64,000 nucleotides of DNA from SIG307 sp964609025 (GTDB taxonomy: Bacteria; Bacillota; Clostridia; Lachnospirales; Lachnospiraceae). Numbering within the stretch: the first letter of the stretch is position 1; every line of letters starts with the position of its first letter. Position numbers and translations under genes: made by a program. The stretch spans positions 45,384-109,383 of the forward strand of contig CAZSQM010000006.1 in the NCBI GenBank assembly GCA_964609025.1, written 5' to 3'. Below are positions 16,922 through 26,055 of this stretch, piece after piece. The notes beneath the pieces were generated by a model that did no database searches, was not told where the DNA came from, and saw only the letters and a program-made list of their open reading frames with translations.

Positions 16922-16987
16922 AAGTAGTTCAAACTCCTCTTTGGACGCTCTGTTTTCCCGGATACAAAGGCTTTTTGCCGCAAACCG

Positions 16988-17950
16988 TTACCTTATCAGG
17001 CACGCAACGGCGAAGGCTACTACAATCTGCAAAATAGCGAATTTAAATACCGTCTGTGTATTCGACCAGCCCAAATTCTTCCGCACATGGTCATGTAGCG
17101 GTGTTCTTGTATTTTTCAATATTTTGATTTTCAAAAAACGAAGCAGCGCAACCTTTACAAGTCCCAGTCCGCCGTCTAAAAACAACACCAGGGCAAACGG
17201 TATGTATAAAAGCACATGACCGCTTCGTAACGCTGTAATGGCAATAAACAGACCCATCGCCCGGGAACCGGCATCCCCCATCATCATACGGCTCGGCGTC
17301 GCATTGTACCACAGATATCCCAAAAGGCACGCCACCATTAAAAGGGTCATATAGCGGTAATCCTCCGGCAGTCCCGTGGCATCCGCGGTAAAGTAGAAGC
17401 TAAGCAGCGTGATACTGGTTAAGGTCGCCGACAATCCGTCCACGCCGTCGGCACAGTTTGTCACGTTAATGGACACCCAGACAAGCAGGGTCGCCAGAAT
17501 GCCGAACAAAACCGTCGGCAGTGTAATTCCCTTTTCCAGAAAAGCAACGGAAATCGTCGTTCCGTTAAAATTGATATAGGTAACCGCTACCATCACCGAA
17601 ATAATTAAATCCAGAATTCCCTTTTTATACTCCCCCCACGGCGACTTGGAACAATCGTCCAAAAAACCGGTGAGCATTGCCGCAACGGTAAGAATCATAT
17701 AAATGGAGCGCTCCCGCTCCAACGGCAGGAACAAAATCACACTGACGGCAAAAATCAGAATAAAAACAAAGCCCGCGCCCCTTGGCTTCCCCTGAGAAAG
17801 TTTCCCGTCTACCGCAAAATCACGTCCCCCGTCCCTCGGCAGAAGTCCTCCGCAACAGTGTAACAAAATACAAGTCAGCGCATAGGAAAACATCACACCC
17901 AGAAATGCGCCGATTCCGTCATCCATTCCCTGAAAAATCAATTCTAGCAT
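16988..17950 (-). CDS. mraY: MraY-family phospho-sugar transferase
   Basis: A 320-residue integral membrane enzyme of the polyprenyl-phosphate N-acetylhexosamine-1-phosphate transferase superfamily. Motifs: KPRGAGFVFIL, AMLTGFLDDCSKS (catalytic DD), NCADGVDGLSATL, MGDAGSRAMG and PLHDHVRKN (His motif of MraY). It joins phospho-MurNAc-pentapeptide to undecaprenyl phosphate if a true MraY. The gene is outside a dcw cluster, so a second, specialised copy is possible. GGAAGGAAAAG precedes ATG 17950. Confidence 0.85.
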   Translation of the reverse strand: MLELIFQGMDDGIGAFLGVMFSYALTCILLHCCGGLLPRDGGRDFAVDGKLSQGKPRGAGFVFILIFAVSVILFLPLERERSIYMILTVAAMLTGFLDDCSKSPWGEYKKGILDLIISVMVAVTYINFNGTTISVAFLEKGITLPTVLFGILATLLVWVSINVTNCADGVDGLSATLTSITLLSFYFTADATGLPEDYRYMTLLMVACLLGYLWYNATPSRMMMGDAGSRAMGLFIAITALRSGHVLLYIPFALVLFLDGGLGLVKVALLRFLKIKILKNTRTPLHDHVRKNLGWSNTQTVFKFAILQIVVAFAVACLIR

Positions 17951-18044
17951 TTTCTTTTCCTTCCTTCCGAAGAAAAGCTCCTCTGCTCCAGGCCGCACGC
18001 GGCTGACATTTTCAAAGCTTCTCCGCGTACATTATACTTTTTTT

Positions 18045-18091
18045 GCGTAAAGAAAGCAACCGTTTCTTTTCACAAAGTTTCGGTTGCTTTC
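18045..18091 (-). terminator. Terminator of the amidase gene
   Basis: Perfect 11-base stem GAAAGCAACCG (18052-18062) with its complement (18081-18091), followed by TTT on the minus strand. Confidence 0.7.
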
Positions 18092-18127
18092 GCAAATTGT
18101 CGGTTCTGATGACAAAATATGCAATTT

Positions 18128-19837
18128 TTATCGGTTTGGTATTACCAAAACGCTTCCGGTATGAATCACATTGATATTTGCGATATTGTTTGCCTTTGCC
18201 AGCGCCGTTACCGTAACACCGTATTTTTTGGCAATCGAAGTAAGTGTATCTCCTTTTTTAACGGTATACGTCTTTGCCTGTTCGTATTCCGCAACGCTTT
18301 CAATATATTCCTTTGCGGCGTCCGCGATTGCCTGTGCCAGTTTCTCCCGGTTGGAGGCATTCAAAAGGTACTCATAATCCTCCGGATTCGTTAAAAACGC
18401 CGATTCGAGCAATACCGCCGGACATGCCGTAAGCCTTGTCAGAGAAAGATTTGCCTTGCGAATGGTTCGAAGCGGATACCCCATACTTTCGCTGACGGAC
18501 GCATTGATAATACCGGCGGCGTCCTGTAAGTTATTGTAGGAGTAAAACGTCAGAAAACCGGAAGACTTTGCATAGTCCGAGGTAATTCCCATCGCATTGC
18601 CGTGAATGGAAATGGATAAATCCGGCTTTGTATCACGAATCAGCGCCACCCGCTCATTTAACGTATAGTACACGTCCGTGCTTCTGACCATGACTACCGT
18701 AGCGCCCATTTTCTCCAACGCTTTTTTGGTGCGTAAAGTAATGTCAAGGTTTACCGTTTTCTCTGTCGGTCCCGCAGTGCCCATCGCGCCTACCGTACCG
18801 CCGTCCGAGCCGCCGTGCCCTGCGTCTAACAGAATGACCGCGCCCTCCAGGGAACCCTCCTGCTTCAGTACCGGAACATATTTCAGGGTAAAGGTCATCG
18901 TTCCGTTTTTCGTCATAACATCAAAGCCGCACAGCTTATCGCCGTCATACAGCGTGTAGGTATAGATGGCCCTCCCGTTCGTATCGGTCTTTGCCGCAAC
19001 CGACTTCACCAGAGGATTGTCCGGTACGGAAACGCTGCCGCCCGCCGTCGTATCGTAAAGTACAAACTTTACCGTATTCCCGTCTACCTGCACATCGTAC
19101 AGTGCGTCGATTTTCATGGAAAAGACGGTAGAAACCGTATGCGTTTCCTCGACATAACTCACTTTCGCACTTTTTACCGTATTCTTCGGCATGGTGTAAG
19201 GATATACCTTCACTGCGGACTTCGCCACATAAGTCCCGTCCGGCAGCTTATAGTAATTCCCCCACTCTCCTACAATACGGAAAGTCGTATTCTGCGTCAA
19301 GGGCAAGTAATCGATTTTTACCGTTCCCGGTGCGGAATACGGCATGGTATAGGGATAAATCAGTTCTCCCATTTTATTACTGACCGCCTTATATACCGAC
19401 GTACTGCCGCCGCTTCCGGAACCGCCGGAAGACTCTGTTCTCTTTACAACCAGACGATACTCATGCTCCCCGTTTTCAAACAAAAAGACATTTTCTCCGA
19501 CGGAAAGCGTCACATATGTAGTAAAAAATCCGTGTTCGGTGGTTTCGATTGCTTCCCCGTTCACAGTCAGCGGATATCGATAGTCGCAAGCGCCTAAAAT
19601 ACTGATTTTCCCTGCCGTCGTCGAGTAATTATTTTTATTCGGAGCCGCAATCACAATCCCCTCCGGGTTTGTATACCCCAGCATATCCTCCGCCGCATAT
19701 GCCGTTACGGCACCGCCTCCCGGCAGGAACGCCGTTCTGTTTACGCCCTGCCGTGCTCCCAAACCAAGCGCCGCCGTTACAGCAAAAAGGCCAAGCCCCC
19801 GCAAAACACCTTTATAAATTAATCTGTACCTTGTCAT
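18128..19837 (-). CDS. N-acetylmuramoyl-L-alanine amidase with LysM
   Basis: A 569-residue exported cell wall hydrolase. An N-terminal signal/anchor (GVLRGLGLFAVTAALGLGA) is followed by beta-rich segments with two repeated units (LIYPYTMPYSAPGTVK, KVYPYTMPKNTVKSAK). The Amidase_3 domain begins VILLDAGHGGSDGG (zinc His) and has EKTVNLDI (zinc Glu), SISIHGNA (zinc His) and AVLLESAFLTN (catalytic Glu). The end is a LysM domain (TYTVKKGDTLTSIAKKYG). It cleaves the MurNAc-L-Ala bond. GGAAAGG decides for ATG 19837; twenty extra codons upstream are unlikely. Confidence 0.92.
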   Translation of the reverse strand: MTRYRLIYKGVLRGLGLFAVTAALGLGARQGVNRTAFLPGGGAVTAYAAEDMLGYTNPEGIVIAAPNKNNYSTTAGKISILGACDYRYPLTVNGEAIETTEHGFFTTYVTLSVGENVFLFENGEHEYRLVVKRTESSGGSGSGGSTSVYKAVSNKMGELIYPYTMPYSAPGTVKIDYLPLTQNTTFRIVGEWGNYYKLPDGTYVAKSAVKVYPYTMPKNTVKSAKVSYVEETHTVSTVFSMKIDALYDVQVDGNTVKFVLYDTTAGGSVSVPDNPLVKSVAAKTDTNGRAIYTYTLYDGDKLCGFDVMTKNGTMTFTLKYVPVLKQEGSLEGAVILLDAGHGGSDGGTVGAMGTAGPTEKTVNLDITLRTKKALEKMGATVVMVRSTDVYYTLNERVALIRDTKPDLSISIHGNAMGITSDYAKSSGFLTFYSYNNLQDAAGIINASVSESMGYPLRTIRKANLSLTRLTACPAVLLESAFLTNPEDYEYLLNASNREKLAQAIADAAKEYIESVAEYEQAKTYTVKKGDTLTSIAKKYGVTVTALAKANNIANINVIHTGSVLVIPNR

Positions 19838-19972
19838 TCTCTCATCCTTTCCGTAGCCGCCGTACCGAACGGCGGCATCCGAGCCGTCTTCTGCCACCGT
19901 TTTCCTACATTTCTAGTTTAACACAAATATGGCACTGCAACAAGGAGAAGAAATATTTACCAAGTCAAAAGT

Positions 19973-20755
19973 TTAAGTCAGATTTAACTTCTTTTTCAAC
20001 AAATGACAGGTCGTTACAAAAAAGGCACCGGCAACGCAAAGCATAAACCCGCCCTCCAAAGCGAGAAATACGACAATACCGTTTTCCGAGTTTGCATAGG
20101 CGTCTAACTTCTCAAAGCCGATGATTGCTCCGAAAATGCAGGTGATTACCACCAGCACTATCTGTAAGGCAAAGTTCAGAATACAATAGCCTACTACGGC
20201 GCCAAGTACTTTATTTCCCGAAAAGAGCTGCCCGATTGCAATGGATAAATAATACAATAATATCTGGTACAGCAGGCATACCAAAAGGAATACAAGTACC
20301 ACAGCAACTATCCTGCCATTCTCACGCAACAGGGTCTTAAACAGTTCCGTCCCTGCCGTCAGCAGTTTGCTTCCGCTCCCCTTTCGGAAAATTCCGAACA
20401 CGGAAGCAATACACAGCAATGCCGTCACTATCTGCCAGATAAATGCCACTGCCAGTTTTGCCGCTACCAGTTCCTCAACCTTTGCCGGAAGCGTAAAGGT
20501 CAGATACCCTTCCTCGGATACCATATTCTTATAAAAACGGATTACCGCAAACCCGATACTGCAAAACAATACCCCGATTAGCGCCATAAAATAAAGTATC
20601 ATTACCAGACTTTGCAATCCCTGTACCAACACACTTTCAATGCGGATACATCTAATCAGCCCGGTAAATAACGTAACCATTGCCAAAACCAGATAAAACA
20701 TACCGTACTTTCTGCCGGTTGCAATCAATTCATGCTTCATCAGTTTTCCTAACAT
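19973..20755 (-). CDS. ABC transporter permease
   Basis: A 260-residue protein with six hydrophobic segments and the start MLGKLMKHELIATGR, typical of ABC-2-like permeases encoded with GntR/YtrA-type regulators. It starts inside the ATPase gene (overlap 7 bases) and is the last gene of the operon. The substrate is unknown; related systems respond to cell-wall-active compounds. Confidence 0.82.
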   Translation of the reverse strand: MLGKLMKHELIATGRKYGMFYLVLAMVTLFTGLIRCIRIESVLVQGLQSLVMILYFMALIGVLFCSIGFAVIRFYKNMVSEEGYLTFTLPAKVEELVAAKLAVAFIWQIVTALLCIASVFGIFRKGSGSKLLTAGTELFKTLLRENGRIVAVVLVFLLVCLLYQILLYYLSIAIGQLFSGNKVLGAVVGYCILNFALQIVLVVITCIFGAIIGFEKLDAYANSENGIVVFLALEGGFMLCVAGAFFVTTCHLLKKKLNLT

Positions 20756-21456
20756 TTGAATTCCTCCCTGAATAACGCATCCACCGACTGGTCAAAGGTG
20801 TTGCGGATTTCTTCTACCGACGAGTGACGTAATACTTCTCCTGCCCGAATGAAGATTGCTTCATCCAGCACTTTTTCCACATCCGCAATCAGGTGAGTGG
20901 AAATCAGCACCGTTGCGTCCTCCGCATAATTGGTGATGATGGTTCGTAAAATGTAATCTCTGGTGGCCGGGTCTACTCCGCCGATTGGTTCATCCAGACA
21001 GTACAAATCCGCCTTCCGGCTCATCACAAGAACCAGCTGCACCTTCTCCTTCATTCCCTTTGACATCGTCTTAAAGCGCTGTTTTGGCTCTAACCCCAGA
21101 TTTGCTAACATCTCATAGGCTTTCTTTTTATCAAAGTCTTTATAAAAATCGCCGTAATAATCCACCATCTGGTTCACACTCATCCAACTGCTTAAATAAT
21201 TATTATCCGGCAGATAGGACACCCTTGCTTTCGTTTCGGGACAAGGCGCTAACCCGTTAATGAGAATCTCCCCTTCCGTCGGTACAAGCAGTCCGTTCAT
21301 TAACTTAATCAAAGTCGTTTTACCGCTTCCGTTCGGTCCCAGAAGTCCGATGATTTTCCCTCGTTCCAGTGCCAGATTCACCTGTTTTAATGCACGAAAA
21401 TTTCCAAACGTTTTGGACAATCCGCGGCATTCCACTACATATCCTTCTTTTTCCAT
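20749..21456 (-). CDS. ABC transporter ATP-binding protein
   Basis: A 235-residue ATPase: Walker A GLLGPNGSGKTTLIKLM, a shortened Q-loop area VSYLPDNNYL, signature-region MSKGMKEKVQLVLVMSRKADLYCLDEPIGGVDPATRD and H-loop ISTHLIADVE. The signature SKGMKEK deviates from LSGGQ, as in many members of this exporter group. It is translationally coupled to the permease and follows the GntR gene by 32 bases. Confidence 0.92.
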   Translation of the reverse strand: MEKEGYVVECRGLSKTFGNFRALKQVNLALERGKIIGLLGPNGSGKTTLIKLMNGLLVPTEGEILINGLAPCPETKARVSYLPDNNYLSSWMSVNQMVDYYGDFYKDFDKKKAYEMLANLGLEPKQRFKTMSKGMKEKVQLVLVMSRKADLYCLDEPIGGVDPATRDYILRTIITNYAEDATVLISTHLIADVEKVLDEAIFIRAGEVLRHSSVEEIRNTFDQSVDALFREEFKC

Positions 21457-21488
21457 AACTCCTCCGCTCCGGTATTCCCAGATACCAA

Positions 21489-21869
21489 TTATTTTGTTCC
21501 GTTTTCCGCTTCCATAATTGCTTTTTCCAACAACTGCCGGACTTCCTCCGCAGACAATCCTGTCTGAAGCATTTCCTGATAAAATTCTCTTGCCTTCCTC
21601 TCTGCACCTTCCATCCGCAGGCCTGCAATCATTCCGGCGTCCTCCGAAACAAATCTTCCGCTTGTGCGCTGCGTATACAAGAGGCCCTCCCGCTCTAATT
21701 CGGCAAGGGCGCGCTGCATCGTATTCGGGTTTACTGCCGCTTCGGCCGCCAAATCCCTGACACTTTCCATACGCTGCCCCGGCTGATACTCACCTGACAT
21801 AATTTTTTGCTTAATAATATCAATCAACTGCAAATATACACTACGTTCGGATGAAATATCCCACGGCAT
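21489..21869 (-). CDS. GntR-family regulator (YtrA/YhcF type)
   Basis: A 126-residue regulator: winged helix SVYLQLIDIIKQKIMSGEYQPGQRMESVRDLAAEAAVNPNTMQRALAELEREGLLYTQRTSGRFV, then a short helical tail, the plan of the YtrA subfamily. It probably represses its own operon with the two ABC genes by binding the 22-bp palindrome at 21898-21919. Ligand unknown. Confidence 0.92.
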   Translation of the reverse strand: MPWDISSERSVYLQLIDIIKQKIMSGEYQPGQRMESVRDLAAEAAVNPNTMQRALAELEREGLLYTQRTSGRFVSEDAGMIAGLRMEGAERKAREFYQEMLQTGLSAEEVRQLLEKAIMEAENGTK

Positions 21870-21897
21870 CCTCTCATCTCCTTTCTTTATTGTATCG

Positions 21898-21919
21898 TTG
21901 TATTAAGCGTTTAATACAA
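21898..21919. promoter_or_regulatory. Palindromic operator of the GntR-ABC operon
   Basis: Arms TTGTATTAA and TTAATACAA, nine bases each and perfect, separated by GCGT. It lies 29 bases upstream of the regulator start, the expected place for self-repression. Confidence 0.75.
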
Positions 21920-21969
21920 TTATATTCCTATTTGAATTCGTTGTCAACTACTTTTTGCATTTACAACAC

Positions 21970-22022
21970 AAAAAGCGGAAAACAACAACACATTTTATTT
22001 CTGCGTCATTGCTTTCCGCTCT
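21970..22022 (-). terminator. Terminator of the rhaBAD operon
   Basis: AGCGGAAA and TTTCCGCT form a stem with a long loop and a T run on the minus strand (TTTTT after the stem). It is about 145 bases after the rhaD stop; the spacer between them shows no gene. Confidence 0.6.
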
Positions 22023-22165
22023 TTCTGGCTATATAAGATTCAGGTGTCAAAAGGTTGCCTTCAATTACGGAACTTTGCATAAGAGAAAGAGTCCTCTCTC
22101 CGGTTTCGGATATAAGTCTTTCTAATTGCTCCGTCAAAAATGTTAAGCAATCACGCAACCGACCT

Positions 22166-22987
22166 CTACGCCAGAAACTCCTCCGGCAGCGTCACGTTAA
22201 ACTCTTTTGCCAGCGCACGAAATTCCTCTGCCGTTATCGTCTGCCGCTTTTTGTCGGTCATAGAACGTACCTTTACCAGAATTTCCGCTGCCTTTTCCAC
22301 CGTATGCATCAGTCCGAAAGTCGCATCAAAATCTTCTCCGGAGCAAAACATTCCGTGATGCGCCCAGATGGCAACATCATATTTTTTCATCAGTTCGCTG
22401 GTCGCCACCGCAATCTCGCGGCCGCCCGGCACCATCCAAGGCACAACACCGACACCGTCCGGGAACACTACCGGACACTCCGTTGCCATTTCCCAAAGTT
22501 CCCTTGTAAACACTGCGTCCGAGAGCGGCAATACAAAGGTCAGCGCAATCGTATTTGCCGGATGCGCGTGGTAAATCACACGATGCCTGCCGCCGCTCAC
22601 TTCCTTTTTTACCTCATGGTTCATCAGATGGGACGGAAGTTCGCTCGTCGGACGGCCGCCGTTTACCAGACCCCAGACCTGCTTATACCGTTCTCCTGCC
22701 TCATCCAACACAATAATGCAAAACGACTCCTCCGGCCTTCTTGACACATTTTGAAAATACTTCCCGCTGCCCGTCACCATAAAATACTCTCCGGCAAGCT
22801 TTGGGACCGTTGTTCCGATTGGCTTCCACTCTCCGCCAAAGTCAAATTCTTCTTTCATTTCTTCCGCTTCTTCCGGCTTCATGCGATAGGACAGATTCCC
22901 GCCGTTCCGCTCATGCCAGCCCTGCAGCCAGCCGTCCTCCGCCATCCGTATGAATCCTTTCGTTACTTCCGCCTCTAAGACCTTCAT
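22166..22987 (-). CDS. rhaD: Rhamnulose-1-phosphate aldolase
   Basis: Splits L-rhamnulose 1-phosphate into dihydroxyacetone phosphate and L-lactaldehyde. The 273-residue class II aldolase has WHERNGGNLSYRM, MVTGSGKYF, IYHAHPANTIALTF (zinc-binding His pair) and IWAHHGMFCSGEDFDATFGLMHTVEKAAEI. Third gene of rhaBAD, 45 bases after rhaA; GGGAG precedes its ATG. Confidence 0.95.
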   Translation of the reverse strand: MKVLEAEVTKGFIRMAEDGWLQGWHERNGGNLSYRMKPEEAEEMKEEFDFGGEWKPIGTTVPKLAGEYFMVTGSGKYFQNVSRRPEESFCIIVLDEAGERYKQVWGLVNGGRPTSELPSHLMNHEVKKEVSGGRHRVIYHAHPANTIALTFVLPLSDAVFTRELWEMATECPVVFPDGVGVVPWMVPGGREIAVATSELMKKYDVAIWAHHGMFCSGEDFDATFGLMHTVEKAAEILVKVRSMTDKKRQTITAEEFRALAKEFNVTLPEEFLA

Positions 22988-23032
22988 CTGAATTCTCCCT
23001 TCGTTTTTCTCTCGGCTTTACCCGACCCTTCC

Positions 23033-24295
23033 TTATCTTGATGCCCGTCCGGACAGCACTTCTTTTTCATAGCTTTGAATTGCCTCCAAATACTCTAAGC
23101 CTCCCGGCACGCCGTTTTTCTCACAGAAATAATTCCACACATCGCCAAACGGATAAAGCTTTAACTCCTCCTGGTATACCATCAGCTCCGTTCCGTTCTC
23201 CGTATCCTGCAGCTCCTTTAACTTTTCGTTCGGCTGCAACAGCGCATACAGCAGGGATTTCTGCACATTCCGTACCCCCGTCACCCACGCGCTGATGCGG
23301 TTAATCCCGGCGTCAAAATAGTCCGTTGCAAGAAATACCCGCTCCAACGCTCCGTTTCGCACGACTTCCTTACAGATTTCCCTTGTTTCATCATCAAACA
23401 ACACCACATGGTCGCTGTCCCACCGCACCGGTCTTGTAATATGTAATGCGATTTTATCAAAAAAGAGCAGAAGGGAGGAAATCTTGTCGGACACCATTTC
23501 CGTCGGGTGATAATGCCCGTTATCCATTAACGGCGTAATTCCTCTGGATGCCGCGTAGCTTAAACAAAATTCCGCATTCCCGACCGTGTAGGATTCCAGC
23601 CCGATGCCGAACACCTTCGATTCCAGCGTCACATACACCTTGCTTTTGTCATACGGTATCGACAAAATCTCATCTAACGCGTTCCGAAAACGTTCCCTCG
23701 GTCCGAGCCGGTCTGCCGGAATATCCTTATACCCGTCCGGTATCCAAATATTCATCACACAGGGCGTTCCGGTTTCCTTTGCAAAATACTCCGCAATCCT
23801 CAGACACGCCTGACAATGCCGAATCCAAAAGGCTCTTGTTTCCTTATCCGGGCTGCTCAGTGTCAAGCCGTCCTTTACCTTCTCGTGGGAAAACAACGTC
23901 GGATTAAAATCAATCCCCAGCCCCCGTTTTTTTGCAAAACGCACCCATTCCGCAAAATGCTTCGGCTCCAGCGCATCCCGGTCTGTCCGTTCTCCTTCTT
24001 CAAAAATTGCATAGCTCGCATGCAAATTCAGTTTATGCTTTCCCGGAATCAGCGACAGCGCTTTGTCCATATCCTGCATCAGTTCCTTCGGAGTCCTTGC
24101 CGCGCCCGGATAATTTCCGGTTGCCTGAATACCGCCGCTAAGCGGTCCCTCCCGGTCAAACCCCTTTACATCATCCCCCTGCCAGCAGTGAATCGCAATC
24201 GGCGTCTTTCTTAATGATTCTATCGCCGCGTCCGTATCCACACCGATTTTCTCATAGCGTCTTTTTGCTTCTTCATATCGTTCTGAAATTGTCAT
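23033..24295 (-). CDS. rhaA: L-rhamnose isomerase
   Basis: Converts L-rhamnose to L-rhamnulose using a divalent metal. The 420-residue protein begins MTISERYEEAKRRYEKIGVD and has IAIHCWQGDDVKGFD, LHASYAIF, FNPTLFSHEKVKDG, LMDNGHYHPTEMVSDKISSLLLFFDKIALHITRPVRWDSDHV, all characteristic of RhaA. GGAGG lies 7 bases upstream of ATG 24295; the start overlaps the rhaB end by 23 bases, which suggests translational coupling. Confidence 0.96.
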   Translation of the reverse strand: MTISERYEEAKRRYEKIGVDTDAAIESLRKTPIAIHCWQGDDVKGFDREGPLSGGIQATGNYPGAARTPKELMQDMDKALSLIPGKHKLNLHASYAIFEEGERTDRDALEPKHFAEWVRFAKKRGLGIDFNPTLFSHEKVKDGLTLSSPDKETRAFWIRHCQACLRIAEYFAKETGTPCVMNIWIPDGYKDIPADRLGPRERFRNALDEILSIPYDKSKVYVTLESKVFGIGLESYTVGNAEFCLSYAASRGITPLMDNGHYHPTEMVSDKISSLLLFFDKIALHITRPVRWDSDHVVLFDDETREICKEVVRNGALERVFLATDYFDAGINRISAWVTGVRNVQKSLLYALLQPNEKLKELQDTENGTELMVYQEELKLYPFGDVWNYFCEKNGVPGGLEYLEAIQSYEKEVLSGRASR

Positions 24296-25775
24296 AGGCT
24301 TCCTCCTGCTTTTTCGATTCTCTTTCATAATCCCCCGTATCACTTTCCTCCCGGTCCGCCCGGTATTCCTTTAACGGAAACGATTTCTCGACGCACTTCC
24401 TTGCTTCTTTCAGGGAAGCAAACTCTCCCGCCGCAAGCAGCTGCGCCAGCAGATTCCCGACAGCGGTTGCTTCCGCCGGTCCCGCAAGCACCGTCTTTCC
24501 GGTCGCTTCTGCGGTCAGACGGTTTAGATACTCCGCATTGGAGCCGCCTCCGATGATATGTAAACGGGAAAACGTCTTGCCGGTCTGCTGTTCTAACTCG
24601 CGCACGGTTTCCCCGTAGCACTTTGCAAGACTCCGGTAAATCACTCTTGCAAACTCTCCCGGCGTCTTCGGCACCGGAAGCCCGCTCTTTTTACAGGCGG
24701 TACACACTGCATCTGTCATGCTCTCCGGTGCCAAAAACTCCGGCGCATTGCAGTCAAGCAGGGAAGAAATCTCTGCCTCCTCTGCAAACCCGCACAATTC
24801 CGCATAAGAAATCCCGCGAAATTCCGCACCGAGCTTTCCGGCGTCCAGTTCCTTCTTTACATTCTGTATCATCCAAAGCCCCATAATATTCTTTAAATAC
24901 CGGTAACGGTATGCGTATCCGCCTTCATTTGTAAAATTGCGCCGCCTGCTCTCCTCCGAGCAGTCCGCTTTTTGCTGCTCCGTCCCCAGTAACGACCATG
25001 TTCCGGAGCTGATATAGAGCACATTCTCCCCGCTCTCCGGCACTGCCATCACTGCCGCCCCGGTATCATGGGTTGCCGGAAGCACCACCTTCGTCTGATA
25101 GCCGACCTGCTCCGCGATTTCTGGAAGCAGTGTCCCCACCGTGCTCCCCGGAAGTTTTACGGTCGCAAACAGCTTTTCCGGAAATCCGAGCAGCGCAAGC
25201 AGCTCCGTATCCCACTCCTTTGTCGCCGGGTTAATCAGCTGCGTTGTCGTTGCATTCGTATACTCCTGGCATGCCGTTCCTGTCAGAAGGTAATGCAGAT
25301 AATCCGGAATCATTAACAGCCGTTCCGCCTTTTCCAAACGCTCCGGCTCCTTCTCCTTCACCGCCGCAAGCTGATAAATCGTATTAAATATCTGTTTTTG
25401 AATTCCGGTACGGTAATAAAGCGCTTCTTCCGAAATCTTCCCGTACACCAGCTCATCCGCCCCCTGTGTTCTTCCGTCGCGGTAGCTTACCGCGTCCCCG
25501 ATACGCCTGCCTTCCTTATCCAGCAGTACAAAATCCACCGCCCAGGTATCAATCCCGACGCTTTCCGGTATTCTGCCGCTCTCCCCGCAGCGCCGCATTC
25601 CCTCCAGCACCTCAGAAAACAGTCGGTCTATCTCCCAGATAAGGTGTTCGTCTTTTTTCTTTATCCCATTTGAGAACCGGTAAATCTCCTCTGTCCGAAG
25701 CAGGCCGTTCTCCATCCAGCCCAGAATATGTCTGCCGCTCTCCGCTCCGATGTCAACTGCAAGAAAATATCTCAT
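24273..25775 (-). CDS. rhaB: Rhamnulokinase
   Basis: Phosphorylates L-rhamnulose. A 500-residue FGGY-family kinase: MRYFLAVDIGAESGRHILGW, SVGIDTWAVDFVLLD, LPATHDTGAAVMAVP, YISSGTWSLLG and HIIGGGSNAEYLNRLTAEATG. It is the first gene of rhaBAD; AAAGGAGG lies just upstream of ATG 25775, and the 25 earlier in-frame codons are spurious. No rha regulator or transporter is adjacent in the window. Confidence 0.95.
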   Translation of the reverse strand: MRYFLAVDIGAESGRHILGWMENGLLRTEEIYRFSNGIKKKDEHLIWEIDRLFSEVLEGMRRCGESGRIPESVGIDTWAVDFVLLDKEGRRIGDAVSYRDGRTQGADELVYGKISEEALYYRTGIQKQIFNTIYQLAAVKEKEPERLEKAERLLMIPDYLHYLLTGTACQEYTNATTTQLINPATKEWDTELLALLGFPEKLFATVKLPGSTVGTLLPEIAEQVGYQTKVVLPATHDTGAAVMAVPESGENVLYISSGTWSLLGTEQQKADCSEESRRRNFTNEGGYAYRYRYLKNIMGLWMIQNVKKELDAGKLGAEFRGISYAELCGFAEEAEISSLLDCNAPEFLAPESMTDAVCTACKKSGLPVPKTPGEFARVIYRSLAKCYGETVRELEQQTGKTFSRLHIIGGGSNAEYLNRLTAEATGKTVLAGPAEATAVGNLLAQLLAAGEFASLKEARKCVEKSFPLKEYRADREESDTGDYERESKKQEEAYDNFRTI

Positions 25776-25963
25776 AGCGCCTCCTTTTCTTATAATCAGT
25801 ATAACGCAAACAAAAAGAAAAATAAAGAGCGGTTTTACGGTCACTACCACTGTTTATTTTCCTTTTTTTCTTCAACATCGAGGTGAAAACAATCTTCCAA
25901 AGAATACCATACGGTGCAGATGTCCGGTATGGCATTTTATGTCATTTTATGGGATAAATAATA

Positions 25964-25993
25964 TTGACAACTCTAAAAGTATTACCGTATAAT
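25964..25993 (+). promoter_or_regulatory. nhaC promoter
   Basis: TTGACA (25964-25969) and TATAAT (25988-25993), 18 bases apart, 63 bases before the nhaC start. Both boxes match consensus exactly. The rest of the 280-base rhaB-nhaC spacer contains an imperfect hairpin near 25905-25937 and no gene. Confidence 0.8.
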
Positions 25994-26055
25994 AATTTTG
26001 TGGGTCATTCAAACGATATGGTCACATTTTGTTACAAAAGAAAGGAGATTTTCTC

